DNA from: Fragilaria crotonensis
Lineage: Eukaryota; Bacillariophyta; Fragilariophyceae; Fragilariales; Fragilariaceae
Reading direction: 5' to 3'
Length of the DNA stretch: 47,937 nt
NCBI GenBank assembly: GCA_022925895.1
Contig: JAKSYS010000496.1
Span: 1 to 47,937, forward strand
Part shown: one piece after another, positions 11,613 through 22,742 of the stretch
How the letters are laid out: each line of letters starts with the position of its first letter
Numbering within the stretch: position 1 is the first letter of the stretch
Notes under the pieces: generated by a model
Databases searched by the model: none
The model's input: the letters and a program-made list of their open reading frames with translations, nothing else
What the model was told of the DNA's origin: nothing
Program-made: the position numbers and the translations under genes

Positions 11613-12594
11613 ATGGCACCTAAGAAGAAGAAGGATAGCAGTGTTACTGCAATCCTGTCAGCTAAAGTTGGCAGACCGACAGTCTATAACACGGTTGAAG
11701 ATGTAGTCAAAATGGTACATAACTCATGTCTAAGAACAGGTATAACAAAACTCAACATGGTGGAGTGACAAATGGCTTGCGAGAATTTTAAATGTTGTCG
11801 ATCCAATCAAAACTTTCCTACAGTAATTTTGTACTAACTAATTAAATCGCATCATCGGATGAAGGTGATAATCAATGGCATCACTGTAGAACAGCAAGCC
11901 GTCAAAGCTTGTGATCTACATGGAGTGATCCCGGTCAACACAATCTACTCTAGAGTGAAGACCAGGAGGGAAAATGGGACCTACAATGCTCTTCTAAGGA
12001 GTGCAGAAGAGAAGAGGAGGATTGGCAGTCTAGTAGTCAACATTACACGTCATGATGGCTGCAATCATGTCTCAAAGGAGGCGGGTGCCGTATCTCCTAT
12101 CACTATGGATACCAGTTTGACCTCGTCAACATTGTCGCAACATGAATCGGTTGCCGTGGATTCTGCATCACAGTCACATTCAAACTCCCAGCAGCAGTTG
12201 TTGTCATCGTGTTCCTCTTCGTGTTCAACTATCAAGACAGAAGCTTCACGATTGTCTTCAAAACAAGCCGGTGTTGCTCGATTGGAAGCGAAGCGAACCA
12301 AGTTAGATTATGATGGACGTTTCAAGGCGGCCTTCAAGGACGCTACAAACCTTGTTGCGGAGAACAGCAGTAGAAAGGGAAGCGAACCCGTTCAAAGCAT
12401 TTGTACCCGACTAAACCTTGAGTACAACCTCGTGGGTTCGAAGAGCTTGAAACGAAGCACGTAAGAAACGCCCACGCAAGTGCATGGATGAATTTGACAA
12501 TGAGGACTCTGATGAGGAGGATGATAACTACTCCAGGCATCTTGCTTCTGAATTTGTCTACAGTGAAGTGAAAGTGGAACCAGTTAAGAATTGA
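11613..12594 (+). pseudogene. Transposase-like DNA-binding ORF, broken
   Basis: A short frame from ATG 11613 encodes 51 residues (M-A-P-K-K-K-K..., K-V-G-R-P-T-V-Y-N-T-V-E-D-V-V-K) and stops at 11766-11768. The larger frame 11859-12464 continues with a helix-turn-helix-like segment, A-V-K-A-C-D-L-H-G-V-I-P-V-N-T-I-Y-S-R-V-K, followed by Ser/Gln-rich linker. If one A is dropped from the run at 12450-12452, the frame continues to 12594 with a basic patch and an acidic patch (D-E-F-D-N-E-D-S-D-E-E-D-D-N). The G-R-P-x-x-Y plus HTH layout resembles N-termini of eukaryotic DNA transposases, but no catalytic domain is visible. An intron beginning GTATAA at 11740 is possible, but no fitting acceptor was found. 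Confidence 0.45.
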
Positions 12595-13661
12595 CCAGAC
12601 ACTTTGTAATGAATAGTAGAATGCTTCATCAAAACCACACGAATAGGCAAATTAAAACTAATCTTCATCAAGAGTTAAAATGAGCGACATTTACATCAAT
12701 TATATGAACTAGTATGTCAGCTAAGAACTACTGAGGTGACTACTTCATACACACTACCCAGCAAACTTCTTCTTTTCGGATGTCAAATTCAGGAATTGAA
12801 ATTCATGATCACAAATGAAGAAGTGGTATAGTTCATGTATATTGAGTCCAAGAGCTCAGGAATTTCACTCAAGCTCTAGTAAAATTGAGTCAGCAAAATT
12901 CAGGATTTGAAATTTTGGAGCTCAGGAATGCAAGGTATGAGCTCCTATGCAAGAGATGAAAAATTTCAGGAAGAATAAATTTGGAGTTCAGGAATACGAG
13001 GAAACCCACTTTATACACAGGATGTACAACAAGCTCTTTAGTCCAAAGTCTTAACCTATATTTTAGGCAAAATTATGAACAAAAAATTATCATATCAAAG
13101 ATGATTGGTTTTTCATATCAAAGAGCCGCCTTGGTTTTGGCACCCTTAGATGATGTTCAAACTGTGGTCAAGCAGGACACAATAAGAGAACTTGTTCTGC
13201 CGAAAGAAAAGTTAAGCCAATGGGTATCGAACAATCCGATACCATTATTGAAGAGGAGGCAACGGATGTATTGCTGTGCCTCCAAGAAGAAAAAGATGAA
13301 AATGAAGAGGAGGACAATGGAACAAAGGATGAACAACGTACAACAGAAGAAGACAATACTGAATCATTGTCCGTGCCCTAACCAGCAACTGCTACTAATG
13401 TAAGGATACTACTACTATGTAGTAATGTAATGTAGCTAGCTAAACGTTGACAACAATCTTCAAGTGTTTAGTAGTATGTGATGGTAGTACTATGATGGTC
13501 ATATGAGTAGTGAGTTGCTGGGATTGACGTACAACAGGCAATACTGAGTTAGGAGCTACTAAGTATATCAATGATACTACTAGTACTTTACGTCTACTAT
13601 GTACACAATGAAATGAAATGTCATGTTAAGCAGACCAACAATGTGCTAGTGGGTAATTGTA
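12595..13661. other. AT-rich stretch with short repeats and an acidic ORF fragment
   Basis: Between 12780 and 13000 the words caggaatt, gaaattttgga and gagctcaggaat recur several times, giving a loose degenerate repeat. At about 13220-13380 (+) a short frame starting M-G-I-E-Q-S-D-T encodes a strongly acidic tail (repeated Glu with Asn and Thr) ending at a TAA. This could be a terminal exon or debris linked to the ORF at 11.6-12.6 kb. Nothing else is supported. Confidence 0.35.
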
Positions 13662-14078
13662 TTATTGGGTTGCCTTCTTCTTCTCATTGTCGCTGTTGTC
13701 AGTAGCGTGAAGGTCAGCCAGTACTAGTAGCTTTGTGGGTTTTCCTGCTTTCTTTTTGATTTTGTTCTCACCATGAACCACCACCTCACGAACATTCTTG
13801 TTTCTGCCCCCTGTGGACTGTACCTGTTCCTTAGGTACCTTCTTCAAGCTACACACCACACTCACAACTCTGCCGGTATGTTCCCTTGTGTACACGTATT
13901 CAAAAGGGTTATCATAGCTGTTGGGAAGGGCCTTGCACAAGTCAAATCTGCCGTCCTCATCGACAAATGCGGTGTCATCCTTGTCATCATCATCTTCATC
14001 ATCTACACCATTGTGTGGGACATGTGTATGGCCCTTAGGGACGTCAGCGTCTTCCTCGTTGCTGAACTTCTTGCTCAT
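13662..14078 (-). CDS. Hypothetical acidic/basic protein of 138 aa
   Basis: I chose the ATG at 14078 (M-S-K-K-F-S-N-E-E-D) over the longer upstream extension because it begins the compositionally coherent part. The protein has an acidic stretch (D-D-E-D-D-D-D-K-D-D) at about residues 27-36, a central part with aromatic residues (D-N-P-F-E-Y-V-Y-T-R-E-H-T-G-R-V-V), and a Lys-rich C-terminal half (N-K-I-K-K-K-A-G-K-P-T-K). There is no signal peptide, membrane segment or known motif. It faces the transposase-like ORF and could be an accessory ORF of the same element. No function is proposed. Confidence 0.4.
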   Translation of the reverse strand: MSKKFSNEEDADVPKGHTHVPHNGVDDEDDDDKDDTAFVDEDGRFDLCKALPNSYDNPFEYVYTREHTGRVVSVVCSLKKVPKEQVQSTGGRNKNVREVVVHGENKIKKKAGKPTKLLVLADLHATDNSDNEKKKATQ

Positions 14079-15180
14079 TGTTGATGAAGTCAAAGAGTTT
14101 TTGCTACGAGTCTGTTTCGAGTGAAAAAAAGAGACATATACTGTGTATGACAATGTACGTGCAGCACTGGAATTGCGTGCGCTTGATTTTCAACAAAAAA
14201 TCAAGATACTACGCACAATGGTGCTTCCAATGATGAGGAGGCATTGAGGATCCAAACAAGACTTGCTGAAACTATGACCACTGTCAAAACCGACAATATA
14301 TCTAACGTTGCCAATGGCATGATGAAGGTTTGACACCAACAAAACTACAATGATGGTGAATTACTTCATGGCTATGCGACGCCTCACGTTCATGTCGGTG
14401 CGTTGTACACCACAAAGTACGACAAGTGCTGTGGAAGACAAAGATGGCAGGCGCTGAAATTTGACAAGGATGATATAGTGCATGAGCGCAAACAAAATGG
14501 ATGATATTGTAATATCATACAAATGTTGTGCATGATTTAAAAAGCAACATTTTTAAAATGGATGATATATGATATAGTAAAAACGACAAAATGATATTGT
14601 AAGTCATTGTATGATTTTGAAAAAGGGAAAACTTATGGATGATTTTGTAATTTACCCTTTTGAAATTCGTATCATCCGAAAACCTTAGCTAAAACCTAAA
14701 ACACGTGTATCGGCTTCGCGCAAAAATGAGCCTTTCAGATCCGTTATATGGCCGATTGGGCAATAGTAAAATACATTGAAATAACGTGTGAGTACCTATG
14801 TATTTTCAGTCGATGCGTTTATCATGCTTTCTCTATAGGGAATTTGCTCCCTGAGTTGTGTCTTCTCGGACCCCATGTCCATCACGTTTTTCATACTGGT
14901 CCCACCCGAATACTCGGAGTCGCCATTGGATATGTCATACCAACTACCAACGGCCACTCCCCCGGAAATGATATCATAGTACTCGAGTACAAGTACTACT
15001 ACATGTACGCCATAAACGCCTTTGTAACACAACGAAAATGCTTGTATGCATACACCGAAAACGCCAGATGCGTTTCCGTCAGAGCTGGAGGCATTGATCA
15101 TCATCTGTGTCGAAATGCCCCCATCGGCGACTACAGACTACAGACATGAGACGTGTGGTTATGGCTTGATTCCACGTTCC
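14079..15180. other. Intergenic, no supported gene
   Basis: The part at 14460-14660 is AT-rich, with the words atggatgat and gatattgtaa repeated. The overlapping open frames at 14748-15149 (+) and 14796-15104 (-) are mutual shadows and show no family features. Confidence 0.4.
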
Positions 15181-15837
15181 GGAAATGTGGTGGCATTGGG
15201 TCCTTTCTTCTAGCATTTGTTGTTGCCACGTGATGTGGATGATCATGTCTCCCTCCTATCCACCGTTGGCGAAAGTCAGCACACCGTTGGAGGAGGGTCC
15301 ATGGAAGAAACGACTCTCCTGCTTCCAGGTGATTACACAAGGTTGTATGCCGCAACGACAGTGGTCAGGTAATGGTTATTGTCCTGAAGGAAATCGTTCA
15401 CCAGGTCATCCAGGAGTTTGCCGTAACGGCAACGATCACATCCCAGGAGGAATGCAACCTGCATTGGACACTTCTCGTTTTCGTTTTCCGTATAGAAAAA
15501 GGAAAGGCCTCACATGTAAGAGTGTGCTCGAAAGAAAACAAGAACAGCAAACGAGAAGACAGTCATTTGTTAGTGGTCTGCACTTCAGTATAATTCGTCC
15601 TTACCCGTAATGGAGATCAAAGCAATCTACTGGATGATGCATACCGCCTTGATGGCAAACAATTTCAGACAACACTCCCGACCCTTGCCACGGTACTGCT
15701 ATTCGAGCGTCCAACAAACATCCGTCTCTCTGAAATCCCGTACAAGTACTTTTGTGCCAAAGTACTCCCCTCCACGCAGACGCAGCCATCTGCACAGGTC
15801 CGCAGGGAGTTCTCATTCAGCCGCCAAGTTTTGAGCT
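15181..15837 (+). pseudogene. Unrecognised decayed coding sequence
   Basis: Two plus-strand frames have protein-like composition. One runs from about 15214 to 15371 and includes L-S-T-V-G-E-S-Q-H-T-V-G-G-G and L-L-L-P-G-D-Y-T-R-L-Y-A-A-T-T-V-V. It reaches a stop at GTCAGGTAA. A second frame runs from 15372 to 15837 (V-M-V-I-V-L-K-E-I-V-H-Q-V-I-Q-E-F, later L-L-D-D-A-Y-R-L-D-G-K-Q-F), interrupted by one TAA at 15591-15593. Joining them needs a one-base shift or an intron starting GTAATG at 15369. I do not recognise the family. A similar fragment at 15.98-16.13 kb may belong to it. Confidence 0.25.
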
Positions 15838-16226
15838 GACCTTTTACCTCCAAATAACACATTTCTAAACCACAAACCAATGTTGACCAACCATCCTGGG
15901 TATAGTAGGTCGATAAAAAGGCTAACGACGTAGGTAGCACAAATCTGTCCTTAATTCTCCTGGTAGACTAGTGGAGGAACGTGACGCCGCATTCTGTCCA
16001 ATGCTCTGTGAATGCTTGTTTCTACGACAATGCGCGCGTGCATGGGCACCGAGCGTTGTACGGATCAGATCGTTTGCCAATCACATGCCCAATGGTCGAC
16101 AACAACAACTGGACATTTTGACCTTTCTTCACCAAGGACCGCGAATACCGGGACTACAAGTCTCATGAAATGGCATTTGGGAGAATTTGACTTTGAGCCG
16201 CGACCAAAGAGAGCACTAGTACATTG

Positions 16227-17640
16227 TTACTCACTCTCGATTGGCCAACAATCATCGCTCGACTTGCCAATCTTGGCACGCAAGTCAACAGTCGTTTGGG
16301 CAAAGACACCACGAAAGTTACAATCCAGACAGATATGGTTCGTGCGGGCACACTGTTTGGTACAAGTAGCGAAACGTCGAGCCTTTTGAGCAATGATTTG
16401 GTCCCAAACTGGTATAACAATTTGATCGGGGATCAAATGTCGGACTTTGTCAAGGATCTGATCCACCTTGAGGAATCCAGCGTCCAGCAGTCGATCGAGA
16501 TTTCGTTGGGCGTCACTTTCATTGTACAATTCTGGTAGGTACCACTGCATGTCAACATGCTTGTTGATACTCGACATCAACACAGTGGTATTGCTGCCCA
16601 TGGCCTGTCTCGTTTGTAAAACCTTATTGGCACAATCGTCATAATCAAGGGGATGCTTTTCGGCTCGCCAATGAATCACATCATAGTCTGAAGTGTTGGA
16701 GATTCCCATCAATTCAAGCAAATAGTCGACAGTATCAAAATGCTTGGACTGGAAAACAAAGTACTCGTCGAGGATTTGCCAAGTCGTTTTAGTCAAACCC
16801 ACTAACCATTTTCCCCCAACTCTTGTTCCGACGAGGCCACCTTGTCGATAATACTTGATTTTAATCACAGTCGTGACATTTTTCTGTTGGAACGCCTCTT
16901 CCAGTGGCGCATTCCGTTTCATTTGCCACATTCAGAACATATTCGTCAGGTTGCCGCAAACCTCTTCAAGAGGTTTAGTCCCTTTTGGATGATGAAAGCA
17001 CATGGGCACAATGACGGGATTCTCTTCGGCTAGCATCGCTTGATAATCGTCATAGGATACAATTTGTGAATGTACTTGCCGAAATTTAGAAGTATCGTAG
17101 ACTTGATCCAGTCCGACCGCATCATTCTCGCCACACGACGTTAAACGTCCACGCCCAATGCAGGGTTCCACCAGGGTGGCATTTAGCGTCTTGGCAACCT
17201 GGAGAATTTGTGCTAAGGATATCCTCCAGGTTGCCATACCCTCGGAGAAGAGTTCAATGAATATCCATAGATGTGAGCCCTTGGGATGCTTGTCATTAAT
17301 AGTGGCATTCGTACTAACTATTGCATTGGTAGGATATTCATAGTCTGCAAAGGTGTGCCACACATTTGTGAGAATTGACGATTCTGAAGAACTCGCCAAA
17401 GAGGTTTGGCTCTTGAATACAACAACGGTAGTACGTACCAACAGCGCTCTGCTCCTTATCGGCGGAAACAGTGATCAAGCTTGTTGTCGATCTCGTCGTC
17501 GTCGTTGCCGTAGTCGATTCCGCTGTGCTGTTGTTGTACTTGGAATTCAAATCAATCGTCATGACCGAGAACGCGGCAACCGCGATCAGTAAGGCAATCA
17601 TGAACAATGTTCTGCTCGGTCGTTGTTGTGGAGTGCCCAT
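16227..17640 (-). pseudogene. Glycosyltransferase-like type II membrane protein, copy A, with premature stop
   Basis: Exon 1 is 17640-17439 and exon 2 is 17344-16227. The 94-nt intron (GTACGT...TTTGCAG, phase 1) is needed to keep frame. Residues about 12-32 form a signal anchor, followed by a Ser/Thr-rich stem and a lumenal domain: W-I-F-I-E-L-F-S-E-G-M-A-T-W-R-I-S-L, L-N-A-T-L-V-E-P-C, V-I-H-W-R-A-E, and Cys-rich C-x3-C...C-x2-C near the end. These features loosely recall fucosyltransferase-like GT-B enzymes, which is inference only. Relative to copy B the gene carries nine extra bases (TTCTGAATG) at about 16926-16934, with an in-frame TGA. It ends with W-P-I-E-S-E, as copy B does. The part after the TGA is fully open, so the stop looks recent. 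Confidence 0.7.
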
Positions 17641-18645
17641 TGTTGTTATTGTGATTGTTTGGCAGATCTCGCAGGCCAGCCTTTCTTAGACTCCTGAGAT
17701 GACGAGTTGTGTGCTTCGGATATTGATAATTGGGATAGCTGGTGGTGCACCACACGTGGTCGTTGACACTGTAAGCAATGCCGATCAATTCTACGCTCCA
17801 ATGATCCGGCACCGGAGCTTCGGATGACATCAAAATTCATTTCGAAGAATGACTCAAGTCTTGTCTTATCTTGTGAACCTGTGACGAGTATTGGAACATT
17901 GGAACCCAGAAAGGCGGGATGCAAATAATGGGTGTACGAATACCGAATACGTATTGTTTTGGACCAGCGAGTGCAGTACCAGTACGGGGGGGGGGACTCA
18001 TACCGGGTCAAGTAGTATAAGTACGATCCTTTCCTTAGGATTCCTGTGTCATTCCGGACAAGTATGACACTGTACCGGAACACAGGAATCCGACTCACGA
18101 TTCTTCAGTACCAGGTACTACCACGTCATACGCCTACTAGTATAAGGTACTCTACGTGGTACAAGTACTGTCCCTCTGCGCTATGTAGTATGATATGGTA
18201 CACATTTTGTACTGTATCATAGGTATTATATGCGTCATGCCATGTGTATGATACAGTGTCGGTGATGGTACCAGATACCACGTGCCAGCAGGTGAGCACC
18301 ATGAACGATCCCCCGATCATTGCACCGTGAATCATTGACAATAATGAAACATTGGTGACAAACTCTTACTCTTGCTAAGCGGGGATCAGCTGATGGGCAA
18401 CGAGACACATTGCGGGACACAAGGGGAATGAGCTTATTGACACCCTCCAGACAAGGCAGCTGTACCATGGTTACGCCTCTTTAAACGGTAGTTCCATACC
18501 TGGCTGGGAACCGCCATCACAACGAAGGGATCACAATGGCCCGCGAATAACGGGGCTGCAAGTCTGATGAGCTGGCTTCCATGGGCATTGACTTGGCGAC
18601 AAGGTCATTTGTCTCCCGATCTGACGTTCCCGTGAGCGCTGCGAT
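17641..18645. other. Intergenic spacer between the paralogs, repeat-like and GTAC-rich
   Basis: The spacer contains a run of ten G (17986-17995), many GTAC tetranucleotides (about 12 in 17931-18225), and an imperfect inverted repeat: GGATTCCTGTGT(cat)TCCGG at 18038-18057 pairs with CCGGAACACAGGAATCC at 18075-18091. Long minus-strand frames here lack any protein-like signature. The segment just upstream of 17640 should hold the promoter of copy A. Confidence 0.5.
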
Positions 18646-19982
18646 TCACTCACTCTCGATTGGCCAGCACTCATGACTCGACTTGCCAATCTTGGCACGC
18701 AAGTCAACAGTCGTCTGGGCAAATACACCACGAAAGTTGCATGCCGCACAGAGATGATTCGTGTCACCACATTGTTTTGTGCAAGTGGCAAAACGTTGAG
18801 CCTTTTGAGCGATGATTTGATCCCAAACTGGAATAACAATCTTATCAGGAATCAAGTTTCGGACTTTGTCAAGCACCTGATCCACCTTGAGGAATCCTGA
18901 ATCCAAGAGTCGATCGAGGTTTCGTTGGGCGTCGCTTGGATTGAACCTTTCCGGCGTGTACCATTGCATCTCTGCATGCGTGTTGATGCTTGACATTAAC
19001 ACCGTGGTGTTGCTACCCATGGCCTGCCTGGCTTGTAAAATCTTGGTGGCGCAGTCGTCGTAGTCAAGCGTGGCGATTTCAGCTCGCCAGTGAATCACAT
19101 CAAAGTCCGATGTGTTGGAGATTCCCATCAATTGTAGCAGATAGTCCACGGTATCGTAATGCTTGGGTTGAAACACAAAGTACTCGTCGAGTACCTGCCA
19201 AGTTGCATCAAACAAACCCAGTAACGCCTTGCCCCCAACTCTTGTTTTGACAAAGCCATCTGATCGATAATACTTGATGTGAATCACAGTCGTGACGTCT
19301 TTCTGTTTGAGCGCCCTTTCCAGAGGAGCGTTCACTTTCTTTTGCCACATATTGGGTAGATTGCCACAATACTTCTCAACATTCCCTTGCGGCGCTTGAA
19401 AGCACATGGGCACAATGACTGGTTTCTCCGTTGCTAGCATGGTTAGGTAATCTTCATGTGATGCAATGTGTGGGTGATACTGACGAAGTTTATTAGTATC
19501 GTACACATAATCCAGTCCGACCGCATCCTTGCCACACGCCTGCAAATGTCCACGCAGTATACATGGCTCCACCACAGTGGCATTAAGCTTCTTGGCAACC
19601 TGGAGAATTTGAGCTAACGAAATCCTCCAGGTAGCCATCCCCTCTGAGAATCGTTCCACGAATATCCAAACATGTGAGCCCTGTGGCGGCTCGTACGACA
19701 TGGTTGCACTGGTACTGGCTTGTGCATCTGCAGGAAAATGATGGATTGGAAGGTGTGCCACACTTGAGAGAGTGGAACTCTCCAAAACTCGTCGCGAAGA
19801 GTTATGCTCGTAAATACCACGTACGTACCTGAGCTCAGCACAATGCCGGCAGAAACAGTGATCGACCTCTTTACCGCAGTGCTGTTGTATTTGACGTTCA
19901 AGTCGCGCCTCAATAGAGTATACGTAGCCGCGGCGATCAGCATGGCTATCATGACCAATTTGTTGCTAATTGGAGTGCCCAT
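18646..19982 (-). CDS. Glycosyltransferase-like type II membrane protein, copy B
   Basis: Exon 1 is 19982-19829 and exon 2 is 19727-18646. The 101-nt intron (GTACGTACG...TTTTCCTGCAG, phase 1) sits at the same position as in copy A. The product is 411 aa: a short cytoplasmic tail, a signal anchor at about residues 8-24, and a lumenal domain with N-x-S/T sequons. Motifs are W-I-F-V-E-R-F-S-E-G-M-A-T-W-R-I-S-L-A-Q, A-T-V-V-E-P-C, D-Y-V-Y-D-T, F-D-V-I-H-W-R-A-E, D-A-Q-R-N-L-D-R-L-L-D and a C-terminal Cys cluster. The layout fits a Golgi enzyme, perhaps O-fucosyltransferase-like (WRISL/VEPC near the start, HWRAE in the middle), but the donor and acceptor are unknown. It is the intact partner of the copy about 1 kb downstream on the same strand. 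Confidence 0.75.
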
Positions 19983-20466
19983 TCTTGTAGATGTAGTATA
20001 GGATTACAATCGCAGCTCACAGCCCCTTTGTGTGATTAAGATGGCTGGGTGCAGACCAGTTTGCTGCCACTGTATCAATGTTGATGAAAAATACCCCCAG
20101 AGACGCCAGTGACCCGGTGCTTCAAATGAAATGAAGACCAATATACATCATGAACACTCGTAGTACGTATTCCGGCAGTTTAAGTCACGTCTTTTAGTCA
20201 TTGTACGTCCACAGTCCGCACATACAGAATACAGAATACTCATGATGACAGTCATATAGATATAGTGCAGCGTACGAGGTACAAGTAGTCGCATGCAGGA
20301 CATGCCATGTCGCAATGACGCATGACCTATGACCTCTATGACCTATCGCCTATCATATGATGCTGATAATATATGAGGCTATGCATATGATGCGAATGAG
20401 GCTGAGACTAAACATGGGCACAAAACCTCTACGTCGTATGCACATACGTCCAACGAGTACTCGTAC
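19983..20466. other. Intergenic, probable promoter side of copy B
   Basis: No gene is supported. The words tatgacc, catatga and gatgc recur around 20300-20400 (atgacctatgacctctatgacc), a small degenerate tandem repeat. Confidence 0.4.
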
Positions 20467-21199
20467 CACCTAAAAATGGCTTAGAGCCATTAAAAAAATT
20501 TGAGCCATTAAATGGTGTAATTTTCATTGACTCTACAAAAAAGGACCTCAATATCAATTGCATTGCTACTACACATATGGCAATGATGTTCGCTGCAATG
20601 TGGAGCGTCGTTCATTTACTGTCCAAAAAGTAAATTTTGGATGACAGTGTAATGATAATCGCACTGGAAGTTGGTACCTCGGAAATTTTGCACCTCCAAA
20701 ATTTTACACCATTGAGCCGGGCCTCCAATTTTGCATTGCGTACAACGCAGTACTCCGTCCAGCACATGCGAGAAATATCGATATCATTTTCGGGAAATAA
20801 ATTTCACATGTTGAACCTGTTCGCACGGGAATGGTTCGTGGTACCTCTTCCAAATCAATACCGGTGCACTGTGTACAATCAGCGTAGCAGTACCTGGGAA
20901 TGAGGTGAAATTTTTGTCGAATGGTGAAAAATTATTCAACGGCTGAACATTAAAAACTATAAGAGTATATATAGAATCAATAAATTGCTTGGAGCCACTA
21001 AAAACAAAAATGAGGCTTCCAAAATCGTCGACAACTTAATCAATTCTTTCTCCAGTGCACAAAAGATTAAACCATGTGATACCTAAAAGCATTATCTAAA
21101 ATGTTATGTGTGAAGTGAATTTGATTCAACAGATTTTCATTTCGATATCTTTTTAGTCCAACATGATGTAATTTAGTGGCTCCAAGCCATTTTTAGGTG
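20467..21199. mobile_element. 733-bp MITE-like element with about 28-bp inverted repeats and GTAC flanks
   Basis: The left end reads CACCTAAAAATGGCTT-A-GAGCCA-T-TAAA. The right end, reverse complemented from 21199, reads CACCTAAAAATGGCTT-G-GAGCCA-C-TAAA, so 26 of 28 positions agree. Both ends are flanked by GTAC (20463-20466 and 21200-21203), a plausible 4-bp target duplication, although GTAC is common in this DNA. A third partial copy of the inner motif (gcttggagccactaaa) lies at about 20987. The interior is AT-rich. The open frame 20637-20903 inside shows no protein features. The superfamily is not assigned. Confidence 0.75.
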
Positions 21200-21421
21200 G
21201 TACCAGGTTCCAAAAACTCCTGAGTACTGGTAATACAGTACGCCGCGTACACGTATCATACATCATGTCTTAATATATAGATATATAATATAATGCGATG
21301 CATAACTTTTACGCAACTTGACGAACACAATCTTTGGAGTCAGCATTCAGTGTATGTCATACAATTGTTGTGCTAAAGCAAAAAAAAGAACAACTGAGCC
21401 TACCTGCGTTAGCATTTTGAT

Positions 21422-22742
21422 ATGAACCTTATCTTGTCATTCTTCATTTTACTAGTCGGAGGAGGTTTCACTCTCAAGGGCCTTGATGCCAGCACTGTCG
21501 AGCATGATTTGCCGAAGTTGACTGATGACAAGCGAAGCAGCACGGAAATGTGCTTGGATCCTCCGTGTCACTTTGACGCAACGTGTACTGCCATTGGTCC
21601 CGATCTGTTTGGATGCAAGTGTAATGGCGTCCTCGTGGGGATGGTATCACCTCGTGCGAGATGCCAGGTACTGTCAAGGACTTGACCAGCAGCGAGGAAC
21701 TCGAATTGGAGCGGACTTTCAAGAAGAAGGCCAAGAAAGCCGTTCCCCAACCACTCCGCCCGGCATCTGCTTTCCTGGTAACGCCCTTGTTTCGGTCCAG
21801 CACAAGAACAAGAACAATAACAACAACGAACACGAGCTGGGACATTCCCAGCTGGAAATGCGTCATGTCCAAGTCGGAGACCGCGTCCTCGGCATGAATG
21901 GGAAATATACACCGGTCTATGTGTTTGGGCATCAAGCACCCCATCTCACCGAACGTTACGTACGGATTTTCACCAATGCAACTGGATCCTCTTCCGGTGC
22001 CACCACACCCTTGGAACTCTCCGATCGGCATTATCTCTACCTTCACAAGCACCAGGAATTCCCCGTCTTGCCGGCAGACTTGAATTAGGGCGACGTGCTC
22101 CTTGGTGATGCCGGGGAGCCACATGAAGTTGTCAAGATTGAATTCAATGTCATGAGCCACGGAGTCTTTGCACCATTGACAGCCGATGGTACCATTGTGG
22201 TCAATGGTGTCGTTACATTCAATCACGCCTATGTCTTGTTGACTCATCCGGATGAACCATCCGATTACATTTATTGGAACAACCGGTTGTGGCGTGGTGC
22301 TAGTGATGAGAATCGCAAGTTCAAGTTCATGACCCAGCACGGATTCATGCACATGACATGCAGTCCACTCCGAATCATGGCACTCGGAATCTCTCCTTGG
22401 TTTGGGACACTGTCCAACCATGAGGGCATGAACTATCTGTCATGTGCCTACGTCCAAGCTTACACATGGTGGAAGCAGTCGGCATCAAGTGGTACTGCAA
22501 AGACTAGTAGCAGTCGTGGTGGTATTGTGAAGAGTCGTTTCGTTTCCGCCTTTGGATTCTTGGCATGGTATTTCATGTTTGGAATTGCCTGGATCTCGTA
22601 CGGTGTCGAGTGTTTGGTGGGTCCCACCATGAGCCCAACTGTGATTGGTCTGGTGGTCATGATGGCAGCCACGATCCACATCAAGAACAAAAGCAAGCAC
22701 AAGAGGATGGATGGATTCGACTTGAAAGTCAAGACAACCTGA
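21422..22742 (+). pseudogene. Secreted EGF-like plus hedgehog/intein (Hint) domain protein with C-terminal membrane segments, frame-disrupted
   Basis: The ATG at 21422 starts a signal peptide, followed by an EGF-like module (C-L-D-P-P-C-H-F-D-A-T-C-T, then C-K-C-N-G...G-D-G-I-T-S-C). A Lys-rich linker leads to a Hint domain beginning C-F-P-G-N-A with the nucleophilic Cys, then V-Q-V-G-D-R-V-L, S-D-R-H-Y-L-Y-L, G-D-V-L-L and G-V-F-A-P-L-T-A-D-G-T-I-V-V-N-G-V. Hint domains self-cleave after an N-S acyl shift. Two hydrophobic helices near the C-terminus end in a Lys-rich tail. Three breaks exist: one G missing in the run 21637-21640, one C missing near 21745-21748, and an in-frame TAG at 22086-22088. 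The first two are homopolymer events and may be errors; the TAG is a substitution and harder to dismiss. Confidence 0.75.

Noticed and set aside
17646-18098. 150-codon minus-strand frame between the paralogs
   Set aside because: It spans the poly-G run and an inverted repeat, with no protein-like composition and no counterpart near copy B.
20637-20903. 88-codon frame inside the inverted-repeat element
   Set aside because: No transposase motif, biased by AT-rich sequence, and too short.
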